A program made the position numbers and the translations under genes. A stretch of DNA of 64,000 nt. It comes from Neohoeflea coraliihabitans. GTDB taxonomy: Bacteria > Pseudomonadota > Alphaproteobacteria > Rhizobiales > Rhizobiaceae. The notes under the pieces are model-generated. The model saw nothing but the letters and a program-made list of their open reading frames with translations, made no database searches and was not told the DNA's origin. Below are positions 35,678-44,294 of this stretch, one piece after another. Location: assembly GCF_019334345.1 (NCBI RefSeq), contig NZ_JAHWQX010000004.1, positions 124,001 to 188,000 on the forward strand. Direction: 5' to 3'. How positions within the stretch are numbered: the first letter of the stretch is position 1; each line of letters begins with the position of its first letter.

Positions 35678-36882
35678 GTTGCGCGTGTCTCCTTGCGGCC
35701 GCGACGCAGCGACCACTTCTGCACCCGCTCGACCCAGCCATCGATGCGGACCTGCACGGCTTCGATGCGGCGGCGCACCACCTTTGGCACGGTGAATGTG
35801 AACCCGCTGACGGCCAGCAGGAAATAGATCGCCGTCGCCCCATAGGGCACGCCGTAGGCGGCAATACGCATGGCCTCGGATTGCCCGGCCGCCTCGGCGG
35901 AATAAAAGCCGAAGCCGCGCAGCGCGATAATGCCGGCCGTCATCAGCACGATGCTCTGCACCTGGTCCTGGCGGTTGGAATGCGCCTTGCCGAGAAAGAT
36001 GCAGCCGATCAGGCCGAACATCAGTGGATACACCCAGTGGGTCAGCCGCCCGACCAGCCGTTTTTCGATTTCCTCCGGATAGTTCTTGCGAAAGAAATCA
36101 TCTTCCGGCGGATTGAGAAGATAGGCGGTCGTCTGTTCGCGCGGCCGCAGGATTCCGCGTTCGCCGGTCGGCAGGAAGGACGACAGATCGATGGCGTAGG
36201 AATCAAACGACACGATCGAGATCTGCTGATTGTCGCCGCTGCGCTGATGCGCCTGGCCATCGGCCAGCAGCATGAACTGCTCCTCGCCGATCTGCACCAG
36301 CCGTCCGCGTTCGGCGTAGTACACCAGCTCTTCGTCTTCCGAGCGCCGGTCGGACAGGAACACGCCGCCGAACTCGCCACCCGCATACATTTCGCCAATA
36401 TGCACATACAGCCCGTCAGCGAGCTTCTTGAAGCTGCCGCTGCGCACCGCCACCGACAAGAGATCCGCCGATGCGGCGGCCAGCGTGTCGCCAAGCGCCC
36501 GGTTGGCCCGCGGTTCGAGAAGGTTGCTGTTGGCAAAAGTCAGCGCCGCGATGGCAGCCGACAGCACCAGGATCGGCCGGAAGATCGAGGCGGGACCGGC
36601 CCCGGCGGCTTCCATCACCACCAGCTCCGAATCGGCGTTCATGCTGTTGAGCACCTGGCCGACACCGATCAGCAGCGCGAACGGCGCGACGATGCCGAGC
36701 ACGCTCGGGATCAATACGAGCGCCACCTTCAGGAAAGCGAACAGCGCCTGCTCGCTGGCGGTCAGGATGTTCAGGCGCAAAAGCACCTGCGTCGTCAGCA
36801 CCAGCAGGGTTGCCCAGACGAGCGCCCAGAAGGTCACCACCGTCATCCGACGCAGCAGATAGCGCTCGAATTGCTTCATCAT
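35674..36882 (-). CDS. lptF: LPS export ABC transporter permease LptF
   Basis: 402 residues. FERYLLRRMTVVTFWALVWATLLVL starts the first helix, LNSMNADSELVVMEAAGAGP is the coupling segment, and the periplasmic jellyroll lies in the middle. LVGRLTHWVYPLMFGLIGCIFLG begins the C-terminal helices. It partners LptG. It is the first gene of the lptF-lptG-lptD-surA-pdxA-rsmA operon, with stop/start overlaps between the first three. A second Met codon directly follows the first. Confidence 0.95.
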   Translation of the reverse strand: MMKQFERYLLRRMTVVTFWALVWATLLVLTTQVLLRLNILTASEQALFAFLKVALVLIPSVLGIVAPFALLIGVGQVLNSMNADSELVVMEAAGAGPASIFRPILVLSAAIAALTFANSNLLEPRANRALGDTLAAASADLLSVAVRSGSFKKLADGLYVHIGEMYAGGEFGGVFLSDRRSEDEELVYYAERGRLVQIGEEQFMLLADGQAHQRSGDNQQISIVSFDSYAIDLSSFLPTGERGILRPREQTTAYLLNPPEDDFFRKNYPEEIEKRLVGRLTHWVYPLMFGLIGCIFLGKAHSNRQDQVQSIVLMTAGIIALRGFGFYSAEAAGQSEAMRIAAYGVPYGATAIYFLLAVSGFTFTVPKVVRRRIEAVQVRIDGWVERVQKWSLRRGRKETRAT

Positions 36883-37307
36883 GCCCAGTTCTGGCCTCGG
36901 TCAGCTGCGGCCCTCGGGCCGGTGGCGCCCGTGTAAAGCCTTGATTGCCGTGGCAATCGCGCCAGCCGCCGGGTAGCCCCGCCGGGTGCCGCTGTCAATG
37001 TTTCCGGGTGCCGATTAGAATCCAAAAGGGATAATTGTGAGGTAACGAACAGGGTTAAGAAATCCTTCCTGCGCCGCCAGTGTGCCAGTTTCGAACGCCC
37101 GGGAAAAGGGCGCCCCGAACGGCCTTCTGCCCCAGCCGTGCCGACCGGCCTTCTTGAAAGGCCCGGCACGGTTACCTACCATGAAAAGATGCTGACGGCT
37201 CGATGTTTGACCCGGTGCCGGCGGCCAGCAATCTCTTGCCAATGCCGGCAAAAGCGTGAAGAACAAAGCGCCCTTCGCCTGGCACCTCTCACAAGCCTGG
37301 AGCTTCT
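36883..37307. other. Divergent intergenic region lptF-pepA (425 bp)
   Basis: No supported gene or RNA. It must contain the promoters for the leftward LPS operon and rightward pepA-holC. The stretch 37010-37075 is noticeably more A/T rich than its surroundings and is the likeliest promoter zone for lptF. I see no convincing consensus pair or repeat. Confidence 0.5.
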
Positions 37308-38789
37308 ATGTCCGTCGAGATCGATATTACCTTTGCCAAATCCGCCAAGATCAATGGCGGCCTCGCCATTGCGCTGGCCAGCGCCGAGACACCGCTGCCT
37401 GAACTGGCACAAGCCTTCGATCCCGCCGGCGTGCTCGCCAAGGCGGTCAAGGTGGCAGCCTTTACCGGCAAGGCCCACAAGGCCGTCGATGTCCTCGCGC
37501 CGAAGGATTCGCCGGCTGACCGCATCGCCCTGATCGGCACCGGTACCCCCTCCGAACTGACCGCTTTCGACTGGCTGCGCATCGGCGGCAAGATGTGTTC
37601 GCTGCTCAAATCCGCCGAGCGGGTGGTGCTCGAACTCGATGCCGCGACGACGCCCGAAGCCGCTGCCGACATCGCCCTCGGCCTCTTGATGCGCGCCTAT
37701 GATTTCGACAGCTACAAGACGAAAAAGAAGGACGACCAGCCCAAGACCCCCGATAAGGTCAAGGTCACCATCGTGCATCCCGATGCGAGCGCCTGCAAGA
37801 AGAGCTTCGCCGATCGCGAAGCCGTCGCCGCCGGCGTGACGCTGGCCCGCGATCTCGTCAACGAGCCGGCGAATATCCTCGGTCCGGTCGAGTTTGCCGA
37901 ACGCGCCAAGGCCCTGGAAAAGCTTGGGGTCGAAGTGGAAATCCTTGAAGAAAAGGACATGCGCAAGCTGAAAATGGGCGCGCTGCTCGGTGTCTCGCAG
38001 GGATCCGCGCGCCCGCCGCGCCTCGCCATCATGACGTGGAAGGGCGGCAAGGCGAAGGACAAGCCCGTCGCCTTCATCGGCAAGGGCGTCGTCTTCGACA
38101 CCGGCGGCATCTCCATCAAGCCGGCCGGCGGCATGGAGGACATGAAGGGCGACATGGGCGGTGCGGCCGCGGTCACCGGTCTGATGCACACGCTGGCTGC
38201 CCGCAAGGCCAAGGTCAACGCCATCGGCATGATCGGCCTCGTCGAGAACATGCCAGATGGCGCCGCGCAGCGGCCCGGCGACATCGTCACCTCGATGTCG
38301 GGCCAGACCATCGAGATCATCAACACCGACGCCGAGGGGCGCCTCGTGCTCTGCGATGCCCTGTGGTACTGCCGCGAGCGCTTCGAGCCGCGGGCCATGA
38401 TCAATCTCGCCACGCTCACCGGCGCCGTCATGGTTGCACTCGGCCACCACCATGCCGGCCTGTTTTCCAACGACGACGAACTGGCCGCCGCTCTGACATC
38501 CGCTGGCGAGACCTCCCAGGAGCGCGTCTGGCGCCTGCCGCTCGGCCCCGACTACGACAAGCTGATCGATTCGAAATTCGCCGACATGAAGAACGCTGGC
38601 GGCCGCTTTGCCGGCTCGATCACCGCCGCGCAGTTCCTCAAGCGGTTCGTCAAGGATACGCCCTGGGCGCATCTCGACATTGCCGGCACGGCCATGGGCT
38701 CGCCGACCACGGATGTCAACAGGTCCTGGGGTTCGGGCTTTGGCGTGCGGCTGCTCGACCGCTATGTCCGCGACACCTTCGAATCCTGA
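37308..38789 (+). CDS. pepA: Leucyl aminopeptidase (M17)
   Basis: 493 residues. The C-terminal catalytic domain has the invariant [10 protein letters not shown], with metal ligands also in [13 protein letters not shown] and the Lys in [23 protein letters not shown] marks the domain boundary, and [11 protein letters not shown] and [11 protein letters not shown] are conserved. It is a hexameric two-zinc exopeptidase of the cytoplasm; some PepA proteins also bind DNA. It is adjacent to holC, a pairing found widely in proteobacteria, and divergent from lptF. Confidence 0.97.
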   Translation: MSVEIDITFAKSAKINGGLAIALASAETPLPELAQAFDPAGVLAKAVKVAAFTGKAHKAVDVLAPKDSPADRIALIGTGTPSELTAFDWLRIGGKMCSLLKSAERVVLELDAATTPEAAADIALGLLMRAYDFDSYKTKKKDDQPKTPDKVKVTIVHPDASACKKSFADREAVAAGVTLARDLVNEPANILGPVEFAERAKALEKLGVEVEILEEKDMRKLKMGALLGVSQGSARPPRLAIMTWKGGKAKDKPVAFIGKGVVFDTGGISIKPAGGMEDMKGDMGGAAAVTGLMHTLAARKAKVNAIGMIGLVENMPDGAAQRPGDIVTSMSGQTIEIINTDAEGRLVLCDALWYCRERFEPRAMINLATLTGAVMVALGHHHAGLFSNDDELAAALTSAGETSQERVWRLPLGPDYDKLIDSKFADMKNAGGRFAGSITAAQFLKRFVKDTPWAHLDIAGTAMGSPTTDVNRSWGSGFGVRLLDRYVRDTFES

Positions 38790-38792
38790 CCC

Positions 38793-39251
38793 ATGGTCGA
38801 GGTGCTGTTCTACCATCTGACCGAATCGCGCCTCGACGATGCCCTGCCGATATTGCTCGAGAAATCTCTCGACCGGGGCGGTCGTGTCTCGGTGCATGCC
38901 GACAGCGAGGAGCGCCGTGATGCGCTCGATGCGCATCTGTGGGTGTTCCGCGACGACAGTTTCCTGCCGCACGGCATCGATCGCGGCGAGGGCGATGCCA
39001 ATGCAGCGCGCCAGCCGGTGCTTTTGACCATGGCGGTGCAGCCGGCCAATGGCGCCACGGTCCGCTTTGCCGTCGGTGGCGCCGCCATCCCTGCGCTCGA
39101 GGGTTGCGAGCGTCTCGTCGTCATGTTCGACGGCCATGATGCGGCGCAGCTGCAGGCGGCGCGCGAGCAGTGGAAAACCCTCAAGCGCGAGGGGCACACG
39201 CTGACCTACTGGCAGCAGAGCGAGGACCGCCGCTGGCAGCGCAAGGCCTGA
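38793..39251 (+). CDS. holC: DNA polymerase III chi subunit
   Basis: 152 residues beginning 3 bp after pepA. VEVLFYHLTESRLDDALPILLEK, RVSVHADSEERRDALDAHLWV and DDSFLPHG are the HolC landmarks; the C-terminal half ends WQQSEDRRWQRKA. Chi links the clamp loader (via psi where present) to SSB on the lagging strand. The tight spacing indicates co-translation with pepA. Confidence 0.95.
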   Translation: MVEVLFYHLTESRLDDALPILLEKSLDRGGRVSVHADSEERRDALDAHLWVFRDDSFLPHGIDRGEGDANAARQPVLLTMAVQPANGATVRFAVGGAAIPALEGCERLVVMFDGHDAAQLQAAREQWKTLKREGHTLTYWQQSEDRRWQRKA

Positions 39252-39348
39252 CACCGGGCGCCTGACCCGAGGCGCCTGACCCCGGACCCCTGCAAACCGC
39301 GATGACCGGAGTGGCGGAACCTTCACCGCCGTGAGGAGTAGTTCCCGC

Positions 39349-39612
39349 ATGTCGAAAGTTCAAAAGAGGGAACATCCGATGCCACAGTCCCAGACGATGA
39401 AGGTTTGCAAGGCGGCGAAAGCCGGCGAAGGTCTCGAAAAGGAAGCGATGAAGGAAGAAAAGACCTTCGAGCAAAAGTCCGGCCATCATCTCGAGAAAGG
39501 CGCCGAGCGTTTCGACGAGCGCGCCCGCGCCGCCGGCGGCCCGGCTCCGACCGACGCACCCGACGCGGCGGAGACCGAAATCGCGCCCGAGGCAACCGAC
39601 CGCGGTACCTGA
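39349..39612 (+). CDS. Small, highly charged protein of unknown function
   Basis: 87 residues from the ATG at 39349 with GAGGAG about 11 bp upstream; an ATG at 39379 preceded by GAGGG is equally possible and gives 77 residues. The sequence is Lys/Glu-rich and hydrophilic (AAKAGEGLEKEAMKEEKTFEQ) and ends in an acidic Ala/Pro tail, with a single Cys (MKVCKAAK). It may be helical or disordered. No family recognised. Good ribosome binding sites at both candidate starts support translation. Confidence 0.55.
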   Translation: MSKVQKREHPMPQSQTMKVCKAAKAGEGLEKEAMKEEKTFEQKSGHHLEKGAERFDERARAAGGPAPTDAPDAAETEIAPEATDRGT

Positions 39613-39660
39613 CCCGACCCCGGACCAACCCCGGACCAACCCCGGACCAACCCCGACCGG
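39613..39660. repeat. Short 11-bp tandem repeat
   Basis: About three and a half copies of ACCCCGGACCA follow the small charged gene directly. It lies in the 53-bp gap before the oppositely oriented DUF922 gene. No hairpin is evident. Confidence 0.7.
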
Positions 39661-39665
39661 GGCGG

Positions 39666-40325
39666 TCAGGGCAGCAGCGCCTGCAGCCGCTCGCGGTCTT
39701 CCATATCAACGATCTTCTGCGCGAAGCGGTGCGCCGCTTGCAGACGCTTGACCTTGGCAACGACGATCGGCTCAAGCGTGGCGCAATCCACATCGGTGAT
39801 CGCACCAAGCATGTGCCGCAGCCGTGCCGCATACTCCTCGGCCACTTCCACATGCAGCATCTCATGCTCGCGCACCGTCGCTTCCAGGCGCTTCCAGCGT
39901 CCGTCCAGCGCTGCCGGTATGGGCTGCGAAGCCTGCCATTGCGGCAGTGTGACGGTGGTTTTGAGATCGACCACGACATTGATCGGCCGGCACTCAGCGC
40001 CGTTGTCTCCGTAGCTGAAGCGCGGCTCGATGGTCACCCGTGTCAGTCCGAAGGCGCGGCCGCCCAGCGGCGCGGCGGCGCGGATACTGTCTTTCAAGGC
40101 CGCAAGCGTGTTGCCGGCGACCTGGTAGTGCTGAATCACCGCTGGTTCGGCAACCGCCCCTGCCGGCGCCAGGATCCAGCTCATCGTGAGCACGGCAGCG
40201 GCACGGCCGATCTTTCCACCGGCCTTGCCCGCCCGCTTCAGGCCATCAACGTCCGCCCCTGGCCTTGATCTCTTCCACCCGCGTCCCGTATCCACGCGAG
40301 AATTCCCCAATTCATGCTGTGTCAT
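39666..40325 (-). CDS. Secreted DUF922 putative zinc protease
   Basis: 219 residues from the ATG at 40325, with AGGGGG 7-8 bp upstream. A long Arg/Lys-rich leader precedes the signal core AAAVLTMSWILAPAGAVAEP. The mature part matches DUF922: IQHYQVAGNTLAALKDSIRAAAP, SYGDNGAECRPINVVVDLKTTVTLP, and the putative metal site EHEMLHVEVAEEYA near its middle. These proteins are annotated as periplasmic Zn-dependent proteases on the basis of HExxH; here it reads HEMLH. A hairpin overlaps the ribosome binding site. Confidence 0.8.
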   Translation of the reverse strand: MTQHELGNSRVDTGRGWKRSRPGADVDGLKRAGKAGGKIGRAAAVLTMSWILAPAGAVAEPAVIQHYQVAGNTLAALKDSIRAAAPLGGRAFGLTRVTIEPRFSYGDNGAECRPINVVVDLKTTVTLPQWQASQPIPAALDGRWKRLEATVREHEMLHVEVAEEYAARLRHMLGAITDVDCATLEPIVVAKVKRLQAAHRFAQKIVDMEDRERLQALLP

Positions 40326-40334
40326 ATCAGTCCC

Positions 40335-40354
40335 CCTAGGCGACAAAGCCTAGG
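40335..40354 (-). promoter_or_regulatory. Hairpin at the ribosome binding site of the DUF922 gene
   Basis: CCTAGGC (40335-40341) and GCCTAGG (40348-40354) form a perfect 7-bp stem with a 6-nt loop. On the minus strand the arm nearest the gene overlaps the AGGGGG ribosome binding site. It may limit translation, or be a DNA operator. Confidence 0.4.
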
Positions 40355-40521
40355 CGGCGAAACTTGCGTGAAATTTAGGGGGAAATGAAAAAAGGGGCTG
40401 GGAGGCCGAATTCGCACGATTGTTGCATTAGCGTGAAATATGCGAAGCGTGACGTGACATTTTCAATTGCAGTGCGGATCATGCGAGCGCCGCGCCGCCG
40501 GCGTGGCCGTGCGTGCTCGAA

Positions 40522-42408
40522 CTATTCGGCAGCCGCCATGGCAGCGTCATACTCCGCCGACAGTTTGAGCCACTCTTCCTCTGCCCGCGCCAGTTCCGTG
40601 GCCTTCTGGGCGCGCTTCTTGGCCAGTTGCGGCACTTTCCAGGCCTGCTCGTTGAGAAGCACCGGGTCGGACAACTCGCTGTCGAGCATCTGAATCTGAT
40701 TGCCAAGCTTGTCCGTCAAGGCTTCGAGATCGTTGATCTTTTTGCGCATGACGGCGTGGTCGGCACGCTTGTCGGCCGCCGCCCGCCGCTTTTCGGCCTT
40801 CGACTTTTCGTTCGAACCACCACCGCCTTTTCCCTTGCCCTTGCCGCCGGCGACGATCTCCTGGCGGTAATCGTCGAGATCGCCGTCGAAATTCGTCACG
40901 GTGCCCTCGCGCACGATCCACAGCCGGTCGACGGTTGCTTCGATCAGGTGACGGTCGTGGCTGATCAGGATCACCGCGCCGGCAAAGTCGTTGAGGGCGG
41001 CGATCAGGGCGGCGCGGCTGTCGATATCAAGATGGTTGGTCGGCTCGTCGAGGATGATCAGGTTCGGATTGTCGAAGGTGGCAAGCCCCATCAACAGCCG
41101 CGCCTTCTCGCCGCCCGACAGATCCTTGGCCGGCGTGTCCATCTTCTCGGTCGTCAGGCCCATCTGCGCGACGCGGGCGCGCACCTTGGCTTCCGCCGCC
41201 TCCGGCATCAGGCGGCGCACATGCGCCACGGCGCTTTCCTTCGGGCGCAGATCATCAAGCTGGTGCTGCGCGAAAAAGCCGGTCTTGAGCTGCGGCGCCA
41301 GCCGCACGTCACCGCTTCCCGCCTCAAGCCGGCCGGCGATCAGCTTGGCAAAGGTGGATTTTCCGTTGCCGTTCGCCCCGAGCAGCGCGATGCGGTCATC
41401 GGCATCGATGCGCAAGGTCAGCTGCGACAGCACCGGCGCACCCGGCGTGTAGCCGACCGATCCGCCATCGATCGCGATGATCGGCGAGGCGGCTGTCTTT
41501 TCCGGCGCCGGAAACGTGAAGCCGGCGACATTGCTTTCCAGCACCGCATCGATCGTGCCGAGCTTTTCCAGGGCCTTCAACCGCGATTGCGCCTGCCGCG
41601 CCTTTGAGGCCTTGGCGCGGAAGCGGGCGACGAAGGCCTCCATGTGCTTGCGCTTGGCCATGTTCTTCTCGCGCGCTTTCGTCTGCAGCATGTCGCGCTC
41701 GGCCTTCTGCCGCTCGAACTGGTCGAAATTGCCGCGATAGACGGTCAGCCGCTTCTGATCGAGATGCACGATGGTGTTCGCCGCCTTGTTCAACAGGTCG
41801 CGATCATGACTGATGATCAGCACGGTGTGCGGGTAGCGGCGAATGTACTCCTCAAGCCACAGCGTGCCCTCGAGATCGAGATAGTTGGTCGGCTCGTCGA
41901 GAAGCAGGAGATCCGGTGCGGCAAACAGCACCGAGGCCAGCGCCACGCGCATCCGCCAGCCGCCGGAAAAGCTCGACGCCGGTCGCGCCTGCGCTGCCGT
42001 GTCGAAACCCAGCCCGGCAAGGATGGCGCCGGCGCGGGCCTCCGCCGAATGCGCATCGATATCGGTGAGCCGCGTCTGGATATCGGCGATGCGGTGCGGG
42101 TCGGTGGCGGTTTCCGCTTCCGAAAGCAGCGCCGCGCGCTCCTTGTCGGCACGCAGGACGATGTCGATCAGCGGCGTGTCTTCCGAGGGCGCCTCCTGCG
42201 CCACCTGGCCGATGCGCGTGTTTTTCGGCAGTGAAACGCTGCCGCCTTCGGTGGCCATCTCGCCGGTGATCACCCGGAACAGCGTTGATTTGCCGGCGCC
42301 ATTGCGCCCGACGAGCCCCGCCTTGGCCCCCGCCGGCAGCGACAGCGATGCCTTGTCGATGAGAAGTCGCCCGGCAATGCGGGCCGAAATGTCGTTGAGT
42401 GTCAGCAT
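40522..42408 (-). CDS. ABC-F family ATPase (YheS-like)
   Basis: 628 residues with two ABC cassettes and no membrane helices. Cassette 1 has GRNGAGKST, SFSGGWRMR and LLLLDEPTNYLD; cassette 2 has GANGNGKST, LSGGEKARLL and LIILDEPTNHLD. The interdomain linker (KNMAKRKHMEAFVARFRAKASKARQAQSR) is the P-site tRNA interaction motif of ABC-F proteins. The C-terminus is Lys/Gly-rich and then coiled coil. ABC-F proteins act on ribosomes stalled in translation; the FRAKA-KAKQAQSR linker places it nearest YheS. It is a single gene. Confidence 0.93.
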   Translation of the reverse strand: MLTLNDISARIAGRLLIDKASLSLPAGAKAGLVGRNGAGKSTLFRVITGEMATEGGSVSLPKNTRIGQVAQEAPSEDTPLIDIVLRADKERAALLSEAETATDPHRIADIQTRLTDIDAHSAEARAGAILAGLGFDTAAQARPASSFSGGWRMRVALASVLFAAPDLLLLDEPTNYLDLEGTLWLEEYIRRYPHTVLIISHDRDLLNKAANTIVHLDQKRLTVYRGNFDQFERQKAERDMLQTKAREKNMAKRKHMEAFVARFRAKASKARQAQSRLKALEKLGTIDAVLESNVAGFTFPAPEKTAASPIIAIDGGSVGYTPGAPVLSQLTLRIDADDRIALLGANGNGKSTFAKLIAGRLEAGSGDVRLAPQLKTGFFAQHQLDDLRPKESAVAHVRRLMPEAAEAKVRARVAQMGLTTEKMDTPAKDLSGGEKARLLMGLATFDNPNLIILDEPTNHLDIDSRAALIAALNDFAGAVILISHDRHLIEATVDRLWIVREGTVTNFDGDLDDYRQEIVAGGKGKGKGGGGSNEKSKAEKRRAAADKRADHAVMRKKINDLEALTDKLGNQIQMLDSELSDPVLLNEQAWKVPQLAKKRAQKATELARAEEEWLKLSAEYDAAMAAAE

Positions 42409-42465
42409 GGCCGCCTTGTGGCTGACCGGCGCCGCACACGCAAGGATTTTTGCGTCTGCGACAGG

Positions 42466-42495
42466 ACACAGGCGGCCCGGACGGGCCGCCTGTGT
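42466..42495 (-). terminator. Long perfect hairpin downstream of the Gly-rich protein gene
   Basis: A perfect 14-bp stem (42466-42479 with 42482-42495, loop GA) lies 29 bp past the stop of the Gly-rich gene and 57 bp upstream of the ABC-F start. It has no U-tract on the minus strand. Position favours a terminator or mRNA-end stabiliser. Confidence 0.6.
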
Positions 42496-42524
42496 TGCGC
42501 TGCGGGGGATGTGAGAGGGATCTT

Positions 42525-43151
42525 CTAGCGCGCGGCAATCGCCCTACACAGGCTCACCAGCTGGCTGTCCCATTGCCCGGGATTGCCGAGAATGGAATCA
42601 CAGCGCTTGCGGTAGACCGTAATTTCGGACGCTGACAGATTGCCGACCGCGGCGGCAATCGTGGTGTCATCTGCGGGCGTGCCGCCGGTCCCCGTCGACC
42701 CGCTGCCGCCCGCCGATCCGCCGATGTCGAGCGACACATCCGCATCCGCGCCGCCGCCGAGCAGATTGCCGAGCAGGTTGATGAGAGGCGCGTCCGTGTT
42801 GTCGCCGCCACCGATGCTGACATCCGCGTCGACATCGGCACCGCCTGAGCCAATCGAGGCGGTGGTGTCGGCATCAATGCCATCCTTGCCGATCGAAACA
42901 TCGGCATCCGCATTGACACCGCTGCCGCCACCGATACCGACCGCGGCATTGGCATCGACGCCGCCGCCTCCGGTGTTGGTGCCGCCGCTGTTGCCGCCGC
43001 CGATTCCGGCACTGACGCCGGCATTGACACCGCCGCCGCCACCGATACCGACGCTGACATCGGCGCCGACCTGCGCCAGGCTTGATGTGGCCATCGCGAG
43101 ACCGAAAAGGGTTGCAAGGCCGGTCTTTTTCAGATTGCGCATGCTGGGCAT
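42525..43151 (-). CDS. Secreted glycine-rich repeat protein, unknown function
   Basis: 208 residues from the ATG at 43151, with AGGAGG 5 bp upstream. The signal peptide MPSMRNLKKTGLATLFGLAM...SSLAQ is clear. Residues about 28-125 are a repetitive run of the type (A/V)DxSIGGGG...VNA, alternating Val/Ala/Asp and Gly-rich turns, with predicted beta-strand propensity. A compact C-terminal domain follows (SASEITVYRKRCDSILGNPG and QLVSLCRAIAAR) with two Cys that could form a disulfide. I do not recognise the family; a surface or periplasmic structural role is a guess. The strong ribosome binding site suggests good expression. Confidence 0.75.
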   Translation of the reverse strand: MPSMRNLKKTGLATLFGLAMATSSLAQVGADVSVGIGGGGGVNAGVSAGIGGGNSGGTNTGGGGVDANAAVGIGGGSGVNADADVSIGKDGIDADTTASIGSGGADVDADVSIGGGDNTDAPLINLLGNLLGGGADADVSLDIGGSAGGSGSTGTGGTPADDTTIAAAVGNLSASEITVYRKRCDSILGNPGQWDSQLVSLCRAIAAR

Positions 43152-43527
43152 GGGATCCTCCTGTTCATGTTTGCCGAGGTCCTGATCCTCGGATGCAGGA
43201 ACAAGCCCGCAAGCCGCGCGACCGTTGCGGACCGGTGTGGCAAGGCGTTGAGAATCCATTTCCAGCCCTTGGTGAATTTGATTCAAATTGCCAGCAATCA
43301 TCAGCAAACCTCTGACATCTCACGCTGAAAGCAGCCCGACCCTAAACGCTACGCTGGTGTTTCTGCTTGGCACAACCTGCAGGAAGGCGGCGCACAGCCG
43401 CGTTGGCAATTTGACTGGCCAGGCCTCGTCCGCAGCAACGAAAGACGCGGTTTCCCCTCAAAAGGTCAGGATTTACGACACGAGGAACGCGAGGCTACAC
43501 TTCGCCGCAATTTAAGGTGGTTGTTTG

Positions 43528-44175
43528 ATGACGCCCGGTTTTTGCTCGATCGCTGTCATGCCGATTGCGGCTCTGTTTCTGCTCGCCGCCTGCACCACCA
43601 TGTCGCGCGAGGACTGCAGAACGGTCGACTGGCTGGCGGTCGGCGAAAGCGATGGCGCGGCCGGCCGGCCGGCGGCGGAGCGGCTTTCTGCCCACACCCG
43701 GTCCTGCGAGCGCGCCGGCATCGTGCCTGACCACACACGCTGGAGGGCCGGCTACGACAAGGGACTGCCGCGCTACTGCACGCCGATGAACGGGTTCGAG
43801 GTCGGCAACCGCGGCAGCGTCTATCATGACGTCTGCCCGAGCAACCTGGCAGACGGGTTTCTGCGCGCGCGGCAACTTGGTGCTGCAATCCGGGACCAGC
43901 GGCGAGCCGTTGTCGAACTCGACGCGCAGATCCGCGAAATGGGGGAGGAACTGCGCCAGCTGCGCCATCAGGACGAAGCATCGGCGCAGAATGCGGAGGG
44001 AGATGGCCTGGACGCAAGGGTCAGGCTGCACGAGCTCGAACAGGACCGCTGGCAACTGCAGATGAAGAAAGGCGAGGCCGAGCATCGGCTGAAACGCTCC
44101 GAGCGCGCCGCCCGGATCATCGTCGCCACATTGCAGCCGGCTTTCGGCGCGATTTCGGAAACTGTCGCGAATTAG
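43528..44175 (+). CDS. DUF2799 lipoprotein
   Basis: 215 residues from the ATG at 43528 (AAGGTGG about 8 bp upstream; a TTG immediately before is in frame). The signal sequence ends in the lipobox LLAAC, giving a lipidated Cys at about residue 22. DWLAVGESDGAAGRPAAERL, HTRSCERAGIVPD, GYDKGLPRYCTPMNGFEVG and YHDVCPSNLADGFLRA are DUF2799 landmarks. The C-terminal 90 residues are a predicted coiled coil. It is an envelope lipoprotein of unknown role. Confidence 0.85.
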   Translation: MTPGFCSIAVMPIAALFLLAACTTMSREDCRTVDWLAVGESDGAAGRPAAERLSAHTRSCERAGIVPDHTRWRAGYDKGLPRYCTPMNGFEVGNRGSVYHDVCPSNLADGFLRARQLGAAIRDQRRAVVELDAQIREMGEELRQLRHQDEASAQNAEGDGLDARVRLHELEQDRWQLQMKKGEAEHRLKRSERAARIIVATLQPAFGAISETVAN

Positions 44176-44294
44176 ATGACGGGGCCGCGGGGTCAGACCG
44201 CAAAATCCATCCGCATATGGCCAAGCAGTCTGCCATCTTTTATGCAGGGACGCGTAAGAAGATTCGGTCCGTTCTAGTCGTCTTCGGAGATTGT

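Noticed and set aside
39252-39330. G+C-rich direct repeat GGCGCCTGACC after holC as a possible attachment site
   Set aside because: Only two short copies, no integrase and no tRNA nearby.
37176-39350. A 724-codon open frame on the minus strand across pepA and holC
   Set aside because: The opposite strand encodes canonical PepA and HolC with intact motifs. The antisense frame has no recognisable motif; long antisense frames are common in G+C-rich genes.
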